NCBI RefSeq assembly: GCF_003665435.1
Contig: NZ_CP023407.1
Location: 3,100,001-3,164,000 of the forward strand
DNA from: Streptomyces fungicidicus
GTDB taxonomy: Bacteria > Actinomycetota > Actinomycetes > Streptomycetales > Streptomycetaceae
Direction: 5' to 3'
DNA length: 64,000 bases
Positions 56,054-64,000 of the stretch are shown one piece after another; the first letter of the stretch is position 1, and each line of letters begins with the position of its first letter. The position numbers and the translations under genes were made by a program. The notes beneath the pieces are model-generated. The model was not told where the DNA came from and did not search any database. It saw only the letters and a program-made list of their open reading frames with translations.

Positions 56054-56833
56054 GTGAGCGCCATGCCGATCGCCCTGCTGGTCACCACGGCCGCCACCGG
56101 CGCCGTGGGCGTCGCCGTCCTGCGCAGCATCATGGTGCTGCGCCGGCAGGTCGCTGCCCTGCACTCCGAGCTCGCCGGGAACCACGCCGCCGCCACGCGC
56201 GCGCACATTCCCCCCGCCCGCTCGGCCGGGGCCGACGAGATACGCGCCGCGGTGGCGGAGGCGCTCGCCGAGGAGCGGGAGCGCGAGCTCGCCGAGGCGC
56301 GGGCCTTCTGGGCCGCCCAGGAGGCGCGTGACGCCTCCGACGCGCCGTCCCTGCTGGGCCTCGCGGACAGCGAGCTGTTCCTGCCCCGGCAGGCCGACTT
56401 CGTGGGCCTGGAACCGGTGACCGAGCCGGGCGCCGACACCGAGGACCACCCCGGGGACTCCCCCGAGCTGGCCGCGGCCCGCCGCCGCCACCCCTCGCAC
56501 CCCGACTTCGTCCCGCACCCCTCGCCGGTGGTGAACGACCACGAGCGGACGGTGTCCACGCTCGAGGAGCTGGCCGCCTCCCGCACCGAGCTGACCGACG
56601 TCCGCCCGGGCCCGCTCGGCACCCTCGACGTCTACGTCTTCGCCGACGGTACGACGCTGTGCATGACGCCGGGCCACCGCGAGACCTCGGAGCGCCTGGC
56701 CGCGGCGCTGGTCGCGGGCGAGACCCCGTTCCTGCTCGGCGGCTCCGGGATCTCCGGGGCGTACACGCTGACCTTCGCCTGCGGCGACGAGAACGTCTAC
56801 ATCCTCGCGGACCGCGTCATCGCGTCCCTCTAG
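56054..56833 (+). CDS. Membrane-anchored protein of unknown function
   Basis: 259 residues. A hydrophobic N-terminal segment (~4-26) is followed by a short coiled-coil stretch (AALHSELAGN, then EIRAAVAEALAEERERELAEARAFW), an acidic linker and a C-terminal alpha/beta region (~175-259: DVRPGPLGTLDVYVFADGTTLCMTPGH, GISGAYTLTFACGDENVYILADRVIASL). I do not recognise the family. The GTG start has GGGAG 7 nt upstream; ATG at 56063 is an alternative. It is probably a single-span membrane protein. Confidence 0.65.
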   Translation: MSAMPIALLVTTAATGAVGVAVLRSIMVLRRQVAALHSELAGNHAAATRAHIPPARSAGADEIRAAVAEALAEERERELAEARAFWAAQEARDASDAPSLLGLADSELFLPRQADFVGLEPVTEPGADTEDHPGDSPELAAARRRHPSHPDFVPHPSPVVNDHERTVSTLEELAASRTELTDVRPGPLGTLDVYVFADGTTLCMTPGHRETSERLAAALVAGETPFLLGGSGISGAYTLTFACGDENVYILADRVIASL

Positions 56834-56848
56834 TCCGGTCCGGACCGG

Positions 56849-57160
56849 CTAGACCCCGGCGCGCCGGCGCGCCTCCTCCACCAGGCGTACCGCCTCCTCG
56901 ACCTCGCCCTCGTCCTTCAGTACGAGCGCCAGGTCGTGACCGGCCACGGTGATCTGGTCGGCGGCGGCGAACATGCCCGCGTCGGGCATCTCACGGAGTT
57001 CGGTGCCCGGCTCCTCGACGCGCTGGGTGCGCCGCGCCAGCTCCCTGGCCAGGGCGAGCGCCTCGGCCGCCCCTCCCCGTTGCAGCCGGCTCTGCGGCGC
57101 GGCCCGCAGCCGGTCGGCGAAATGATCCACGGCACGGATGAAGGGCGTCGTATCAACCAC
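56849..57160 (-). CDS. Small helical protein of unknown function
   Basis: 103 residues, mostly predicted helix, with no membrane span or Cys (ALALARELARRTQRVEEP, EVEEAVRLVEEARRRAGV). No family recognised. The GTG at 57160 is chosen because TACGCT lies 6 nt upstream with no ribosome site, so it is probably leaderless. Convergent with the membrane-anchored gene. Confidence 0.55.
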   Translation of the reverse strand: MVDTTPFIRAVDHFADRLRAAPQSRLQRGGAAEALALARELARRTQRVEEPGTELREMPDAGMFAAADQITVAGHDLALVLKDEGEVEEAVRLVEEARRRAGV

Positions 57161-57262
57161 GCGGTGAGCGTACGCGGCGCGGCAGGACTGTTGCCAACGG
57201 GCGAACCCTCGGGCACGGTGACCTGAAGGACCGGCTTACATCCCATACGTCCGGAGGCGCCG

Positions 57263-57493
57263 ATGTCCCAAGTCTTCTCCGCCGAGACCCACCGCAACAT
57301 GCTCGCCCGCATTCCGCACTGCACCGGTCGTGAGATCTCCGACTGGCTGCGCACCGTCGAGGACGGCCCGGCGCTCTTCCGCTTCGAGGAGAAGGTCAGC
57401 TGGCTCCGCCACGAGTACGACCTGGCGTACGGCCACGCCAAGGCGATCGTCCACGAATACGACCTGAGAAGGGCTGCGCGCAAGCTGCTCTAG
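57263..57493 (+). CDS. DUF4287 domain-containing small protein
   Basis: 76 residues (MSQVFSAETHRNMLARIPHCTGREISDWLRTV...), a small helical domain often found as a short actinobacterial protein; its role is not known to me. GGAGG precedes the ATG. A strong hairpin follows. Confidence 0.7.
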   Translation: MSQVFSAETHRNMLARIPHCTGREISDWLRTVEDGPALFRFEEKVSWLRHEYDLAYGHAKAIVHEYDLRRAARKLL

Positions 57494-57508
57494 CGCGCCG
57501 CCACGACG

Positions 57509-57536
57509 AAGGGCCCCGGGTGAACCCGGGGCCCTT
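57509..57536. terminator. Terminator between DUF4287 and BI-1 genes
   Basis: A 13-bp perfect stem (AAGGGCCCCGGGT and complement) with a 2-base centre between convergent genes. Confidence 0.85.
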
Positions 57537-57576
57537 GTCCGTACTGCCGCGGCACCGCCGCGGTACTGCCGGTCCG

Positions 57577-58470
57577 CTAGTCGCTGCTGTTGAGGATCGA
57601 GATGAGCCGCAGGAACTCCATGTAGATCCACACCAGCGTCAGCGTGAGGCCGAAGGCGGCGAGCCAGGCCTCCTCGCGCGGCGCGCCGTAGGCGATGCCG
57701 TCCTCGACCTGCTTGAAGTCCAGGGCGAGGAAGCACGCGCCGAGGAGGATGCCGACGACACCGAAGACGATGCCGAGCGGGCCGCTGCGGAAGCCGAGGC
57801 CGTCACCGCCGCCGAACACCGCGAACAGCAGGTTCACGGCCATCAGCAGGATGAAGCCGAGCGCGGCCGCCATCACGAAGCCGTAGAAACGGCGGTTGAC
57901 GCGGATCCAGCCCGCCTTGTACGCCACCAGCACGGCGGCGAAGACCGCCATGGTGCCGATCACCGCCTGCATGGCCGCACCCTCGGCGATGCGGTTGTCG
58001 ACGATGCTGGAGATCACGCCGAGGAAGACACCCTCGAACGCGGCGTACGTCAGGATCAGCGCGGGCGAGGCCTTGCGCTTGAAGGACTGCACGAGCGCCA
58101 GGACCATGCCGATCAGCGCGGCGCCGATGCCGATGCCGTAGGACCGGCTGATGTTGGCGTCGTCGACCGGCAGCAGCGCCCAGGCGAGCGCGGCGGTGAC
58201 GATGAGCACACCGAGCGTGGTGCCCGTGCGCATGACGACGTCGTCGATGGTCATCCGGCCCGTGGAGGCCGGCGCCTGCGGCGGTGCGCCGTACTGCAGG
58301 TCCTGCTGGGCGTAAGGGTTCTGGGCGTACGGGTTGCCCGTCGGCTGCGCGTACGGGTTGGCCTGCGTGGCGACTGCGGGACCCCCGGCCTGCGGCGCGG
58401 TGTTGAAGCCCGCGTAGCCGTTGTCGCGGCCGAACCCCCGTCGCGAGAAGACCGGGTTACTGCTCCTCAT
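57577..58470 (-). CDS. Bax inhibitor-1/YccA family membrane protein
   Basis: 297 residues. The N-terminal ~75 are Asn/Pro/Tyr/Ala/Gln-rich with three NPYAQ repeats. About seven spans follow, with GIGIGAALIGMVLALVQSF, FEGVFLGVISSI and the late acidic LACFLALDFKQVEDGI expected of BI-1 proteins (pH-gated Ca2+ leak in B. subtilis YetJ). Role in Streptomyces unclear. The ATG at 58470 has GGAGGAG upstream. An inverted repeat GTAAT-N13-ATTAC lies upstream near 58517-58539. Confidence 0.9.
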   Translation of the reverse strand: MRSSNPVFSRRGFGRDNGYAGFNTAPQAGGPAVATQANPYAQPTGNPYAQNPYAQQDLQYGAPPQAPASTGRMTIDDVVMRTGTTLGVLIVTAALAWALLPVDDANISRSYGIGIGAALIGMVLALVQSFKRKASPALILTYAAFEGVFLGVISSIVDNRIAEGAAMQAVIGTMAVFAAVLVAYKAGWIRVNRRFYGFVMAAALGFILLMAVNLLFAVFGGGDGLGFRSGPLGIVFGVVGILLGACFLALDFKQVEDGIAYGAPREEAWLAAFGLTLTLVWIYMEFLRLISILNSSD

Positions 58471-58698
58471 TTCACTCCTCCATGGCCACACGGCGCGGCC
58501 TTGGCTCAAGAGTAATAGGTAGGCAAAGGATTACCCTACTGCTTGGGAAGGATCTTTCCCTCGTCGTGCTCCCCAACACGCTACGCGGCCGGGTGATTCC
58601 CCTCACCGGGCGGCGGCGAACCATGACCGACCCGGTACCTCCCCGGAACCGACCGGAGATCAACCCGTTCCCCCGGACCGGTGAGCCGGCGGCCGCGG

Positions 58699-59019
58699 CT
58701 ACTCCGGCAGCGCCCTGCGCACCAGGTGGTCGAGCCGCTCGTCGAGGAGCCGCGCCGGGTCGTCCGCGCACGACGCCAGGGCGACGAGGACGGTCACCGC
58801 GACGTCGCACAGCTCCGTCGTGACGTCGTCCCAGGTGTGGGAGGCCCCCTTGCGCGGGTTGGCGCCCATCACGCCGTGCAGGGCCTCGGCGACCTCGCCG
58901 AACTCCTCGCCGATCTTGAGCACGCGCAGCAGCTTCGCGCTGTCGTCGGCCACGGGGGCGGCGTTCTCGTCCAGCCAGCCGCGCAGCCACTGCACCCGGT
59001 CCCAGGTGCTGTCGTCCAT
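58699..59019 (-). CDS. MazG-like nucleotide pyrophosphohydrolase family protein
   Basis: 106 residues. The all-alpha NTP pyrophosphatase signature KIGEEFGEVAEALHG (E-x-x-E-x-x-E type) and WDDVTTELCDVAVTVLVAL (E-x-x-D) mark a MazG-like fold. It probably hydrolyses a non-standard or (d)NTP. GAGGAGAA precedes the ATG. It lies directly downstream of bldA on the same strand. Confidence 0.8.
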   Translation of the reverse strand: MDDSTWDRVQWLRGWLDENAAPVADDSAKLLRVLKIGEEFGEVAEALHGVMGANPRKGASHTWDDVTTELCDVAVTVLVALASCADDPARLLDERLDHLVRRALPE

Positions 59020-59088
59020 GCAGGTTCTCCTCGTCCCGGGCGCCGCCGTTCGGGGGTGCGCCGCGACCTCGCGCGAGGGGAGGGAAGG

Positions 59089-59172
59089 TGCCCGGAGCCG
59101 GACTTGAACCGGCACGCCCGCTCAGGGGCAGCGAGGTTTAAGCTCGCCGTGTCTGCATTCCACCATCCGGGC
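59089..59172 (-). tRNA. bldA: tRNA-Leu (anticodon UAA), bldA
   Basis: Minus-strand class II tRNA: acceptor GCCCGGA/TCCGGGC, long variable arm, T loop GGTTCAAGTCC and the anticodon loop CTTAAAC with anticodon TAA (59138-59140). The CCA end is not encoded in full. It matches my recollection of Streptomyces bldA, the only tRNA that reads the rare UUA codon and so gates development and antibiotic genes. The neighbouring MazG and ABC genes also match the known bldA surroundings. Confidence 0.95.
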
Positions 59173-59246
59173 AGGCCGTGGGCTCCGCATCGAGGTCCCG
59201 AGCCTATCGGTGGCCCTCCCGCCCGCAGGGACCGGAGGGGCCGATC

Positions 59247-59259
59247 TTGTCTTATTTTA
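59247..59259 (-). promoter_or_regulatory. Candidate bldA -10 region
   Basis: TAAAAT on the minus strand (59254-59259) in a conspicuous AT-rich patch, about 80 nt upstream of the tRNA 5' end; transcription would begin near 59247 and leave a 5' leader to be trimmed. The -35 is not clear. Confidence 0.5.
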
Positions 59260-59322
59260 TTGGCGCCTGATGGTGCATCAGCACCGTGAACACGCCGACA
59301 GCACATGCCCACAGCCTTACAA

Positions 59323-59361
59323 GTGACGATCCGTCATGCATGCGGAATGACGGAATTTCAC
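59323..59361. promoter_or_regulatory. Symmetric operator-like element upstream of bldA and ABC exporter
   Basis: GTGA-N4-CCGTCA-N11-TGACGG-N4-TCAC, a 39-bp dyad in which both outer and inner arms are perfectly complementary and equally spaced. A GGAACAGG hairpin (59365-59391, 9-bp perfect arms) follows. It looks like a binding site for a dimeric or tetrameric regulator. Confidence 0.45.
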
Positions 59362-59524
59362 CGTCGGAACAGGGGTGCTCCACCTGTTCCGCGCTCCCCC
59401 GGTCTCAGGGCCCGCCGTCATCCTGAGGTATGACGGCGCGCCCGGCGGTCCGTCCCGAGTCGCCCCCCGGAACGGGAGCAGCGGCTGACTCCACGGCGGC
59501 GATCGGGCGGAACGATGGTCACTG

Positions 59525-59545
59525 TCCCCGGAACCGTTCCCGGGA
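59525..59545 (+). promoter_or_regulatory. Inverted repeat 30 bp before the ABC exporter start
   Basis: GGAAC-C-GTTCC with partly matched flanking TCCC/GGGA forms an 11-bp perfect core dyad immediately upstream of the ATPase gene; a possible operator or leader hairpin. Confidence 0.4.
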
Positions 59546-59574
59546 CCACGTCGCCCCGACAGGAGTGTTCACCC

Positions 59575-60375
59575 GTGACCACCGCATCCCTCGCCGACCG
59601 GACCACCGCCGTGGCCGCGCGCGCCACGGAGCTTTCGAAGATCTACGGCCAGGGAGAGACCCGGGTGGTCGCCCTGGACCAGGTCTCCGTCGCCTTCCAG
59701 CAGGCCGAGCTCACCGCGATCATGGGCCCGTCCGGCTCCGGGAAGTCCACGCTGATGCACTGCGTGGCCGGGCTCGACACCTTCTCCTCCGGTTCGGTGC
59801 GCATCGGCGAGACCGAGCTGGGATCGCTGAAGGACAAGCAGCTGACGAAGCTCCGCCGGGACAAGATCGGCTTCATCTTCCAGGCGTTCAACCTGCTCCC
59901 GACGCTGTCCGCGCTGGAGAACATCACCCTTCCGATGGACATCGCGGGCCGTAAGCCGGACAGGCAGTGGCTGGACAGCGTGATCCGGATGGTCGGGCTG
60001 TCGGACCGGCTGGGCCACCGGCCCTCGCAGCTGTCCGGCGGTCAGCAGCAGCGGGTCGCCGTGGCGCGGGCGCTGGCCTCCCGGCCCGAGATCATCTTCG
60101 GCGACGAACCCACCGGGAACCTCGACTCCCGCTCCGGCGCCGAGGTGCTGGGCTTCCTGCGCAACTCCGTGCGCGAGCTGGGGCAGACGGTGGTCATGGT
60201 GACCCACGACCCGGTGGCCGCCGCCTACGCGGACCGGGTGGTCTTCCTCGTCGACGGCCGGATCGTGGACGAGATGCACGGACCGACGGCCGACTCGGTG
60301 CTCGACCGCATGCGGAATCTCCCTGGGGGCAACCCCCGGACCCCCGGCTTCGACGCCAAGGGCCGCACCAGCTGA
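59575..60375 (+). CDS. ABC transporter ATP-binding protein (MacB/LolD type)
   Basis: 266 residues. Walker A GPSGSGKST (~52-60), Q-loop in FIFQAFNLLPTLSALEN, signature LSGGQQQR (~155), Walker B IIFGDEPTGNLDSRSG and switch His in VMVTHDP. The extended LSGGQQQRVAVARAL and DEPTGNLDS are usual in the MacB/LolD group that pairs with FtsX-like permeases. GTG at 59575 with AGGAGTG upstream is chosen. The permease gene follows 61 bp later. Confidence 0.95.
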   Translation: MTTASLADRTTAVAARATELSKIYGQGETRVVALDQVSVAFQQAELTAIMGPSGSGKSTLMHCVAGLDTFSSGSVRIGETELGSLKDKQLTKLRRDKIGFIFQAFNLLPTLSALENITLPMDIAGRKPDRQWLDSVIRMVGLSDRLGHRPSQLSGGQQQRVAVARALASRPEIIFGDEPTGNLDSRSGAEVLGFLRNSVRELGQTVVMVTHDPVAAAYADRVVFLVDGRIVDEMHGPTADSVLDRMRNLPGGNPRTPGFDAKGRTS

Positions 60376-60436
60376 CACCCCGCTCCCGCACCCGCCCCTC
60401 CCCCGCCTCCGCACGTCTGGACTCGAGAAGACTCCC

Positions 60437-62965
60437 ATGTTCCGTACCGCCTTGCGCAATGTGTCCGCGCACAAGGCCCGGCTCCTGATGACCGTGCTCG
60501 CCGTGATGCTCGGCGTGGCCTTCGTGTCGGGGACCCTGGTCTTCACCAACAGCCTCTCCGACGCCCTGCAGAAGCAGTCCGCCAAGGGCTTCGACCACGT
60601 CGACGTCGCCGTCACCCCCCAGTGGAGGGAGGCCGAGGGCGACAAGGTCGGCGAGTACCGGGAGCTGACCCGCGACCTGGTCGACGACAGCGCGAAGGTG
60701 CCCGGCGCCGAGCGGGCCATCGGGGTCGTCGAGGGCTTCACCGCCCTCGCCGGCAAGGACGGCAAGCTGCTCGGCAACGGCTTCCAGTCGCAGGGCGGCA
60801 ACTACTGGGGAGCCGACGACCCCCGCTACCCGCTGGCCGACGGGCGGGCGCCGAAGGGTGAGGGCGAGATCCTCATCGACTCCGAGACGGCGGAGCGTGC
60901 CGGTTACGAGGTCGGCGACACCGTACGGATGTCGGTCGACGGTCCCGTCATGGAGCCGGAGATCACCGGGATCTTCACCACCGACGACGGCAACGTCGCG
61001 GCCGGCGGCAGCCTCACCCTGTTCGACACGGCGAGCGCGCAGAAGCTGTTCGGCAAGGCCGGCACCTTCGACGAGATCGACGTGAAGGCGAAGGACGGCG
61101 TCAGCGACACCGCCCTGGAGGCCCAGCTGAAGAAGGCGCTGCCCTCCGACGCCGTGGAGACCACGACGGGCACCCGGCTCGCCGACGACCAGGCGGAGGC
61201 GATCGCCTCGTCGATGAGCGGCATCAAGCAGGGTCTGCTGGTGTTCGCCGGCATCGCGCTGTTCGTCGGCACCTTCATCATCGCCAACACCTTCACCATG
61301 CTGGTCGCCCAGCGCACCAAGGAGCTGGCCCTGATGCGCGCGGTGGGCGCCTCCCGGCGCCAGGTGACGCGCTCGGTGCTGATCGAGGCCTTCGTGGTCG
61401 GCGCGGTCGCCGCCGTCGCCGGACTGCTCGCCGGTGTCGGCATCGGCGCGGGGCTGCGCTCCCTGATGGGGACGCTGGACGCGCCCATGCCCGACGGGCC
61501 GCTCGTGGTCACCCCGGGCACCGTCGCCTCCGCGTTCGTGGTCGGCATCCTGGTGACGATGCTCGCCGCGTGGCTGCCCGGCCGCCGGGCCGCGAAGATC
61601 CCGCCGGTCGCGGCGATGAGCGCGGTGCACGCCACGGCCACCACCAAGTCGCTGGTGCTGCGCAACACGCTGGGCGCGCTGTTCTCGGCGGCCGGTGTCG
61701 CGGTGGTCCTCGCGGCCACGACGATGAGCGGCTCCGACGGTCAGGCCCCGATGGGGCTCGGCGCGGTGCTGCTGATCATCGGCGTCTTCATCCTGACCCC
61801 GCTGCTGTCCCGTCCGCTGATCGCGGCCGCGGCCCCGGTGCTGCGCGTCTTCGGGGTCTCCGGGAAGCTGGCCCGGCAGAACTCGGTGCGCAACCCGCGC
61901 CGTACCGCCGCCACCGCGTCCGCGCTGATGATCGGACTCACCCTGATCACCGGTATGACGGTGATGGCAGGCAGCCTGCAGCACTCCATCGACAAGATGG
62001 CGGCCTCCGCGGTCGAGGCGGACTACATGGTGTCCATGGCGAACGGCCGCCCGCTGTCGCCGGACGTCGAGAAGAAGCTGAAGGGGGCCGGCGACGTCAC
62101 CGCCACCAGCCCGCTGCGCAACGCGGAAGCCCGCATCGACGGCCGGAGCGAGTACCTGACCGGCGTGAACGGCGGCACGATCGGCGAGCTGACCGAGTTC
62201 CCGGTCCTCGGAGGCGCCTTCGAGGTCGGAGGCGCGCGGGTCGTCGTGGACGAGGACACCGCGACGTCGTACGGCTGGAAGGCCGGGTCGGCCTTCACCG
62301 TCGCCTACGCGGACGGCGAGAAGCAGAAGCTCACGGTCGCCGGGGTCTACCAGCCCAACGAGCTGATGAGCGGCATCATGATCGACACCGCGACCCTCGC
62401 CCCGCACCAGTCGGAGACGGCCGACATGATGGTCATGGTGAAGACCGCGGGCGGCACCTCCGACGCGGCGAAGGAATCGCTGGAGAAGGCGCTCGGCACC
62501 AACCCGGCGATCAAGGTCCAGGACAAGCAGGACCTCTCCAACGAGATCGCGAAGATGTTCACCCTGATGCTGAACATGGTCTACGGCCTGCTGGCGATGG
62601 CGGTGATCGTGGCGGTCCTCGGTGTGATCAACACCCTGGCGATGTCGGTGTTCGAACGCTCCCAGGAGATCGGGGTGCTGCGGGCGATCGGCCTGGACCG
62701 CAAGGGCATCAAGCGGATGGTCCGGCTGGAGTCCCTGGTGATCTCGCTGTTCGGCGGGGTGCTGGGCATCGGTCTCGGCGTGTTCTTCGGCTGGGCCGCA
62801 GGTGAGCTGGTGGGGACCTCGATGGCGACGTACGAACTCGTCCTGCCGTGGGCCAGGATGGGGATCTTCCTGCTGCTGGCCGCGCTGGTGGGCGTCCTGG
62901 CGGCGCTGTGGCCGGCCCGGCGGGCGGCCCGGCTGAACATGCTGCAGGCGATCAAGGCCGAGTAG
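60437..62965 (+). CDS. FtsX-family ABC transporter permease (double FtsX domain)
   Basis: 842 residues. An N-terminal span (~14-38) leads to a large extracytoplasmic MacB-PCD region (~40-250), then FtsX spans (~260-400), and a second extracytoplasmic loop (~500-690) and FtsX set (~710-842). Duplicated halves share PGRRAAKIPPV / ARRAARLNMLQAIKAE endings and ELALMRAVGASRRQV / EIGVLRAIGLDRKGI coupling helices. It probably exports a lipid, peptide or antibiotic, driven by the ATPase just upstream. Substrate unknown. Confidence 0.93.
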   Translation: MFRTALRNVSAHKARLLMTVLAVMLGVAFVSGTLVFTNSLSDALQKQSAKGFDHVDVAVTPQWREAEGDKVGEYRELTRDLVDDSAKVPGAERAIGVVEGFTALAGKDGKLLGNGFQSQGGNYWGADDPRYPLADGRAPKGEGEILIDSETAERAGYEVGDTVRMSVDGPVMEPEITGIFTTDDGNVAAGGSLTLFDTASAQKLFGKAGTFDEIDVKAKDGVSDTALEAQLKKALPSDAVETTTGTRLADDQAEAIASSMSGIKQGLLVFAGIALFVGTFIIANTFTMLVAQRTKELALMRAVGASRRQVTRSVLIEAFVVGAVAAVAGLLAGVGIGAGLRSLMGTLDAPMPDGPLVVTPGTVASAFVVGILVTMLAAWLPGRRAAKIPPVAAMSAVHATATTKSLVLRNTLGALFSAAGVAVVLAATTMSGSDGQAPMGLGAVLLIIGVFILTPLLSRPLIAAAAPVLRVFGVSGKLARQNSVRNPRRTAATASALMIGLTLITGMTVMAGSLQHSIDKMAASAVEADYMVSMANGRPLSPDVEKKLKGAGDVTATSPLRNAEARIDGRSEYLTGVNGGTIGELTEFPVLGGAFEVGGARVVVDEDTATSYGWKAGSAFTVAYADGEKQKLTVAGVYQPNELMSGIMIDTATLAPHQSETADMMVMVKTAGGTSDAAKESLEKALGTNPAIKVQDKQDLSNEIAKMFTLMLNMVYGLLAMAVIVAVLGVINTLAMSVFERSQEIGVLRAIGLDRKGIKRMVRLESLVISLFGGVLGIGLGVFFGWAAGELVGTSMATYELVLPWARMGIFLLLAALVGVLAALWPARRAARLNMLQAIKAE

Positions 62966-62972
62966 CGGCCCA

Positions 62973-63026
62973 GGGCCCGTTGCGAAAGTGCCGTCGCCCG
63001 GCAGACGGCACTTTCGCAACGGGCCC
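62973..63026. terminator. Strong bidirectional terminator
   Basis: A perfect 23-bp stem (GGGCCCGTTGCGAAAGTGCC... and complement) with an 8-nt loop, between the permease gene and the convergent CFA-like gene. Confidence 0.9.
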
Positions 63027-63081
63027 GAGGCGGTGACGCGGGCCCCGTTCCGGGTGGAGCGGGGCCCGTGGCCGTGCCGAG

Positions 63082-64000
63082 TCAGTTCCAGGTGCGGGAG
63101 CGCAGCGGGAGGGCGCAGGCGCCGGACTCCGGGGTCCTGACGGCGAGGACCTGGTTGACGCCGATGCGGTTGCGTTCGAAGGCGAGGGCGGAGGCGGCCA
63201 TGTAGAGCTGCCAGACCCGGGCCCGTCCGGGGCCGGTGAGGGCCACCGCGCGGGACCAGCCGGACTCCAGGTTCGCCACCCAGCCGCGCAGGGTCAGCGC
63301 GTAGTGCTCACGGATCGACTCGACGTCGCGCACCTCGAAGCCGGCACGCTCCAGCAGGGTCACCGTGCTGCCCAGCGGGGCGAGTTCGCCGTCGGGGAAG
63401 ACATAGGCGTCGATGAAGTCGTCCACCCGGTACGTCGTCTCGTCCCGCTGCGGGCGGCGCGCGATCTGGTGGTTCAGCAGCCGTCCGCCCGGCTTCAGCA
63501 GGCGGTGCAGGGCGGTGGCGTATTCCAGGTAGCGCCGCGATCCGACGTGCTCGGCCATGCCGATGGAGGAGATGGCGTCGTAGGGGCCGTCCGTGACGTC
63601 CCGGTAGTCCTGTACGCGGATCTCGATCCTGTCGGTCAGGCCCTCGTCGGCGACGCGCTTGCGGGCGTACGCGGCCTGCTCCTGGGACAGGGTGACGCCG
63701 ACGACGCCCACCCCGTGGTCGCGGGCGGCGTGGACGGCCATGGAGCCCCAGCCGCAGCCGACGTCCAGCAGGCGCCGTCCGGGCTCCAGGGCGAGCTTGC
63801 GGGCGACCAGTTCGAGCTTGTCGTGCTGGGCCTGTTCGAGGGTGCCCCGCGGGGGCGGGGCGGGCCAGTAGCCGCAGGAGTACACCATCGACGGGCCGAG
63901 GACGAGTTCGTAGAAGTCGTTGCCGACGTCGTAGTGGTGGCTGATGGCGCGTCTGTCGCTGTGCCGGGTGTGCAGCCCGCGGCGGGGGCGGCGGGCCTCC
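63082..64000 (-). CDS. Cyclopropane-fatty-acyl-phospholipid synthase family methyltransferase (5' end outside window)
   Basis: About 306 residues of the C-terminal part are visible; the frame is open to base 64000. It has HYDVGNDFYELVLGPSMVYSCGYW, the SAM-binding RLLDVGCGWGSMAVHAARDHG and SSIGMAEHVGSRRYLEY, with RLLNHQIARRP, all characteristic of CFA synthase (SAM-dependent cyclopropanation or methylation of unsaturated fatty acyl chains in phospholipid). The product may be a methyl-branched or cyclopropane chain. It ends after the strong terminator region. Confidence 0.92.
   Translation of the reverse strand, partial: EARRPRRGLHTRHSDRRAISHHYDVGNDFYELVLGPSMVYSCGYWPAPPPRGTLEQAQHDKLELVARKLALEPGRRLLDVGCGWGSMAVHAARDHGVGVVGVTLSQEQAAYARKRVADEGLTDRIEIRVQDYRDVTDGPYDAISSIGMAEHVGSRRYLEYATALHRLLKPGGRLLNHQIARRPQRDETTYRVDDFIDAYVFPDGELAPLGSTVTLLERAGFEVRDVESIREHYALTLRGWVANLESGWSRAVALTGPGRARVWQLYMAASALAFERNRIGVNQVLAVRTPESGACALPLRSRTWN

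Larger units (their letters stand above)
59173..59574. other. Intergenic region between bldA and the ABC exporter
   Basis: About 400 bases with no protein gene. It is locally AT-rich (59247-59261) at the bldA promoter and holds three inverted repeats: 59323-59361, 59365-59391 and 59525-59545, each listed or discussed separately. Confidence 0.6.

Noticed and set aside
60194..63019. A 941-codon minus-strand ORF opposite the FtsX permease
   Set aside because: Shadow of a well-supported permease; its product is His/Arg/Gly-rich without domains.

Overview
The window is chromosomal DNA of a Streptomyces (or very close actinomycete). The evidence is high GC with strong third-position bias, WhiB next to the F420 genes fbiA/fbiB, a bldA-type tRNA-Leu(UAA), a sigma factor with STAS and kinase-like switch partners, and a hut operon. 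I recognise gene content and order like the S. coelicolor SCO303x-SCO311x core region, from memory and not from a search. I saw no rRNA, CRISPR array, insertion sequence or prophage.

Layout. 1-7.1 kb: a large membrane glycosyltransferase (cut by the window edge), whiB, a cysteine dioxygenase gene behind a short ORF ending in a run of Cys codons, fbiA-fbiB, and a HhH-GPD glycosylase-like gene. 7.5-22.6 kb: a cell-envelope block with mannose-1-phosphate guanylyltransferase, a secreted PGRP-type amidase, six LytR-CpsA-Psr (LCP) genes, a GT2 glycosyltransferase and a thioesterase. 22.6-28.9 kb: a 16-cysteine copper-storage-type protein, a phospholipase D-like enzyme, an acyl-CoA dehydrogenase, UDP-glucose dehydrogenase, a CGNR-type regulator and two tandem VOC proteins.

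28.9-40.2 kb: two tandem membrane dipeptidase paralogs, of which one has lost every zinc ligand, then purE, purK, a GtrA protein, a two-component system, a POT peptide transporter and the SigI-like partner-switching cluster. 40.2-49 kb: a minus-strand operon hutU - M20 amidohydrolase - hutF - hutI, a divergent fold-type III PLP enzyme, a small membrane protein and an RpiR-family regulator. 49-64 kb: a seventh LCP gene, cystathionine beta-synthase, an SGNH hydrolase, a thiolase, several small unknowns, a BI-1 family protein, a MazG-like protein, bldA, a MacB/FtsX-type ABC exporter pair and the C-terminal part of a cyclopropane-fatty-acid-synthase-like methyltransferase.

Themes. Nucleotide-sugar supply (GDP-mannose, UDP-glucuronate), glycosyltransferases and seven LCP ligases point to building and attaching wall glycopolymers. 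CDO and CBS give two sulfur-amino-acid steps. The hut operon turns urocanate into N-formylglutamate, with an M20 hydrolase as a candidate for the last step. The most interesting signals are the polycysteine upstream ORF before CDO, the dipeptidase pseudoenzyme, the shared cytoplasmic N-terminal motif of two distant LCP paralogs, and a very symmetric operator-like element between bldA and the ABC exporter.
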